DNA from: Clostridiales bacterium
Lineage (GTDB): Bacteria > Bacillota > Clostridia > Peptostreptococcales > Anaerovoracaceae
Length of the DNA stretch: 7,829 bases
Direction of reading: 5' to 3'
Assembly: GCA_012511395.1 (NCBI GenBank)
Contig: JAAZGD010000159.1
Coordinates: forward strand, 1-7,829
A model generated the notes under the pieces. That model saw nothing but the letters and a program-made list of their open reading frames with translations. It ran no database searches and was not told where the DNA came from. This document shows positions 5,574 to 7,829 of the stretch, piece after piece. Positions within the stretch are counted from its first letter, which is position 1. Each line of letters begins with the position of its first letter. The translations under genes were made by a program, and so were the position numbers.

Positions 5574-6342
5574 AATATCTTTCTGTAAGGCTTATGATAA
5601 TTTCAAGCCTGGCCAAAAGGCTTTTAAGGATTCTGTTATAAAAGCTTTCTATGGACCCTTCTTTGAAATATGATGAAAGCATGTTGTTGTATTCGTTTTC
5701 AGTAATAAGGATTTCAAAGGGCGGATAACCCTCCTTCATAATCAAGTAGTATAGAAGGCAAAGGGCCACGGATTCGTTTTCCTCTTCATAAGGATATATT
5801 TCAATAAATCTATGATGAAACAAGCAGGCAGTCTCAATGGGATTGTCTGCTTTATTTTGTGTTATAAGCCAGTTAAAAAGAATAGCCAGCTGCTCCTTGA
5901 TATTTTGAGGATGGGGCGGGTTGTGGGAAAGCTCTACGATTACAGGGTTGTCGTTTCTGAAACGGCTTTCCTGATGACCTGTTAACACTTGGAAAATTTT
6001 ATTGGAAAGCCTTAAATCACCTTCATTGCCAAAGGATGCTGCTTCCTTTAGATATGAGATAACATCCTTTAAATTATTAATTAAGACATGCTGGGAGAGA
6101 GAAAGGTTATAGGAAATTTCACCTTTTAATATTTCCCCTATCTGGAAGAGGGATAAGGATTCGCCTCTGAACTTGAAAACGGAGTAAATCCATTCTGTAA
6201 AGTCAAGCTCCGAAATAATTCCTGCTGCTTCCCTGGAAAAGGGTTTTCTGTTATTCAGTATAAGATTCTTCTTTTTTATTTCTCTGTAAAGCTGAAGGTT
6301 TTCCATTGCACACAGTCTCCCTGTTACTTGTGATTCTACCAT
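5572..6342 (-). CDS. Fic-fold protein with degenerate active site (probable pseudo-AMP-transferase)
   Basis: The 256-residue product has the Fic/DOC fold pattern. FRGESLSLFQIGEILKG at about 58-74 matches the N-terminal inhibitory-helix region of Fic proteins, followed by a helix-rich middle. Then comes NPPHPQNIKEQLAILFNWL at about 141-159 and HHRFIEIYPYEEENES running into LLYYLIMKEGYPP. The Fic motif HPFx(D/E)GNGR reads YPYEEENES (183-191): the catalytic His, both Gly and the Arg are lost, while the acidic residue and Asn remain. The autoinhibitory Glu position also reads Arg (59). The frame is intact, so it is probably expressed, perhaps as a binding or regulatory protein; function unknown. 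I chose ATG at 6342, served by AGGTGG seven bases upstream. An alternative is ATG 6306; the ORF could open at 6432, but that would overlap the divergent gene's start. Confidence 0.75.
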   Translation of the reverse strand: MVESQVTGRLCAMENLQLYREIKKKNLILNNRKPFSREAAGIISELDFTEWIYSVFKFRGESLSLFQIGEILKGEISYNLSLSQHVLINNLKDVISYLKEAASFGNEGDLRLSNKIFQVLTGHQESRFRNDNPVIVELSHNPPHPQNIKEQLAILFNWLITQNKADNPIETACLFHHRFIEIYPYEEENESVALCLLYYLIMKEGYPPFEILITENEYNNMLSSYFKEGSIESFYNRILKSLLARLEIIISLTERY

Positions 6343-6356
6343 AACAAAACCACCTG

Positions 6357-6365
6357 TGCTATAAT
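6357..6365 (+). promoter_or_regulatory. Extended -10 promoter for the MgtC-family gene
   Basis: TGCTATAAT is a perfect extended -10 element with no convincing -35, giving a start near 6372 and a leader of about 34 nt. The leader is too short for a magnesium riboswitch. The 63-base gap (6343-6405) must also hold the minus-strand promoter of the Fic-like gene. Only weak candidates are seen for it (TATAGC or TATATT read on the minus strand at 6358-6368, no good -35). Confidence 0.6.
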
Positions 6366-6405
6366 ATATAACTAAAGAATCAAGAAGGATAAGGGAGGAA
6401 GAAAG

Positions 6406-7116
6406 ATGGATATCCATGAAAGCTTTGGCCATATTTTAATGGAGCCCGGGGTCTTAACTGCTTCTGAAGTAGTATTAAGGCTTCTGCTTTGTGTGATAAT
6501 CGCAGGAATAATAGGCCTTGAAAGGGGCACACACGGTCATACGGCAGGATTTAGAACTTATATCCTGGTCTGTTCGGGAGCTTGCATGGCCATGATGACC
6601 AATCAGTATGTGGTTACCTATCTTGGAGCCTTCAGCGATTTATCAAGGCTGGGAGCCGCCGTCATAACAGGAGTGGGATTTTTAGGAGTAGGGACCATAA
6701 TAGTTACAGGAAGGCACAGGATAAAAGGATTGACTACCGCTGCCGGTCTTTGGGCTGTAGCCTGTTTAGGGCTTGCCATTGGTGTAGGCTTTTATTTCGG
6801 AGCCATTTTAGCGGCAGTTTTGATTTTCACGGCTCTGGCACTGCTTCCCAGAATGGAAGGCTATTTTTATGAAAGGTCAAGGATGGCAGATCTTTATGCT
6901 GAAATAAGATCCCCCGGGGCATTAAAAGACTTTAAGAGTTATGGAGCAAAAGAGGGTATAAATATATGTAAGGTTCATCTCAGCCAGGATGTGCCAATGA
7001 CTCAAGGAGCTGCCAGCATCTACTTTACTGTAAGGGTGCCAAGGGGCAGGAATAAAAGTGAGATAATAAATTACCTGGAGGATCAGGATTTTGTTTACTT
7101 CGTTGAGGAAGTCTAG
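6406..7116 (+). CDS. MgtC/SapB family inner membrane protein
   Basis: A polytopic membrane protein of the MgtC/SapB family. Members are linked to magnesium limitation, acid or virulence adaptation in other bacteria, but the molecular role here is not known. The N-terminal half has about five hydrophobic segments (roughly 20-38, 50-70, 83-101, 113-128, 131-147). It carries family motifs IIGLERGTHGHTAGFRT (36-51), DLSR (78-81), TGVGFLGVGTI (88-98) and KGLTTAAGLWAVA (107-119). A soluble C-terminal domain of about 85 residues follows, as in the longer members. The ribosome site GGGAGG is at 6393-6398, seven bases before ATG. It ends 21 bases before murB, so the two may be co-transcribed. Confidence 0.9.
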   Translation: MDIHESFGHILMEPGVLTASEVVLRLLLCVIIAGIIGLERGTHGHTAGFRTYILVCSGACMAMMTNQYVVTYLGAFSDLSRLGAAVITGVGFLGVGTIIVTGRHRIKGLTTAAGLWAVACLGLAIGVGFYFGAILAAVLIFTALALLPRMEGYFYERSRMADLYAEIRSPGALKDFKSYGAKEGINICKVHLSQDVPMTQGAASIYFTVRVPRGRNKSEIINYLEDQDFVYFVEEV

Positions 7117-7137
7117 AAAGGGAACCCTTCAAGCATT

Positions 7138-7829
7138 ATGGATAATTTGAAAAAAATATTGCCTGAGTTAATGATAATAGCCGAACCTCCCATGAAGGAG
7201 TATACATCCTTTAAAGTGGGAGGTACTGCTGCTTTTATGGTATTGCCAAAAAATATTGAGGAATTGAAAAAGGTTCTTATGTATCTTTCTCATAAGGATG
7301 ACAGTTTTGTGATTCTTGGTGCAGGTACCAACACGCTTTTTACTGATAAAGGCTATAAAGGAATGGTGGTAAAGCTATCCGGGGATTTTCAAAGGATGGA
7401 AATAGAAGGGGAAGGGATTAAGGCAGGGGCAGCTGTTCTAATGAAGGAGCTTTCGCAATTTTCCAAAGAACACTCTCTTACAGGACTTGAGTTTTGTTGC
7501 GGTATTCCTGGGTCCATAGGAGGCGGCGCCTTTATGAATGCAGGTGCTTATGATTCCGAAATGAGAAAAGTCATAAGCTTCGTTCATACTGTTACAAGAG
7601 ATGGAAAAGAGGAAAAGGTATACAGTAACGAAGACTGCGGTTTTTCCTACAGAACCAGCATCTTTCAAAAAAATAAAGAAATAATTACAGGAGTTGAATA
7701 TGCTTTAAGAAAAGGGAACATAGAGGACATATCAAAAAGAATGGAGGAACTTGCACTGTTACGAAACAGGAGACAGTCTGTAAGCTACCCCAACGGGGGA
7801 AGCTTCTTTAAGAGACCGGAGGGTCACTA
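7138..7829 (+). CDS. murB: UDP-N-acetylenolpyruvoylglucosamine reductase MurB (3' end cut off)
   Basis: FAD-dependent enzyme that reduces UDP-GlcNAc-enolpyruvate to UDP-MurNAc, the second committed step of peptidoglycan precursor synthesis, in the cytoplasm. Translating from ATG 7138 gives 230 codons before the window ends. Visible motifs are PMKEYTSFKVGGTA (18-31), the FAD-binding loop LGAGTNTLFTDKG (60-72; GSN is usual, here GTN) and GLEFCCGIPGSIGGGAFMNAG in two runs (115-135). FSYRTSIF with the conserved Tyr-Arg follows, then SFFKRPEGH near the edge, which contains the catalytic Ser region. The short YR-to-SFFKRP spacing suggests the type II form common in Gram-positives. The only ribosome site, AAGGGA (7118-7123), is 14 bases from the ATG, longer than usual. 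AAGGG/CCCTT around 7118-7129 could fold over it. Confidence 0.93.
   Translation, partial: MDNLKKILPELMIIAEPPMKEYTSFKVGGTAAFMVLPKNIEELKKVLMYLSHKDDSFVILGAGTNTLFTDKGYKGMVVKLSGDFQRMEIEGEGIKAGAAVLMKELSQFSKEHSLTGLEFCCGIPGSIGGGAFMNAGAYDSEMRKVISFVHTVTRDGKEEKVYSNEDCGFSYRTSIFQKNKEIITGVEYALRKGNIEDISKRMEELALLRNRRQSVSYPNGGSFFKRPEGH

Noticed and set aside
6366..6405. Magnesium-sensing leader before the MgtC-family gene
   Set aside because: The predicted leader is about 34 nt with no stable structure seen.
6343..6432. ATG at 6432 as start of the Fic-like gene
   Set aside because: It would overlap the start and ribosome site of the divergent MgtC-family gene; ATG 6342 has AGGTGG at seven bases and leaves room for promoters.
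1..7829. CRISPR array, insertion sequence, integrase or attachment site at the tRNA genes
   Set aside because: No regularly spaced repeats, transposase or integrase frames, or duplicated tRNA ends are visible.

Overview
The window looks like chromosomal DNA of a low-to-moderate GC Firmicute, most likely a member of the Clostridia. The evidence is AT-rich codon choice, strong purine-rich ribosome binding sites, tRNAs with encoded CCA, a clostridial-type 23S-5S spacer, and a biotin-free oxaloacetate decarboxylase/carboxyltransferase subunit of the clostridial kind. I cannot name the genus. No mobile element, CRISPR array or phage gene is visible.

Region 1 (1-462) is the tail of an rRNA operon: the end of the 23S-5S spacer, 5S rRNA, tRNA-Glu(UUC) and tRNA-Leu(UAG), then a Rho-independent terminator. 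A tRNA-Pro(CGG) with its own extended -10 promoter follows.

Region 2 (463-4059) is a tightly packed run of five same-strand genes: birA (biotin ligase and repressor), bioY (biotin uptake), a hotdog-fold thioesterase, moaA and moaC (the first steps of molybdenum cofactor synthesis). A BirA-type inverted repeat sits just before birA. Together with the ligase and the transporter it forms a complete biotin-sensing feedback loop. No terminator or convincing internal promoter separates the five genes, so the moa genes may be carried on a biotin-responsive transcript.

Region 3 (4060-5573) holds a separately promoted carboxyltransferase subunit (OadA/PycB/transcarboxylase 5S-like) that lacks the biotinyl domain, followed by a terminator. 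It is a likely user of the biotin economy run by birA-bioY, but its biotin carrier partner is not in the window.

Region 4 (5572-6342, minus strand) encodes a Fic-fold protein whose active-site motif and autoinhibitory glutamate are both degenerate. It is probably a non-AMPylating pseudoenzyme and is the most unusual item here. It diverges across a 63-base gap from Region 5 (6343-7829): an MgtC/SapB-family membrane protein followed closely by murB (peptidoglycan precursor synthesis), which runs off the end of the window.
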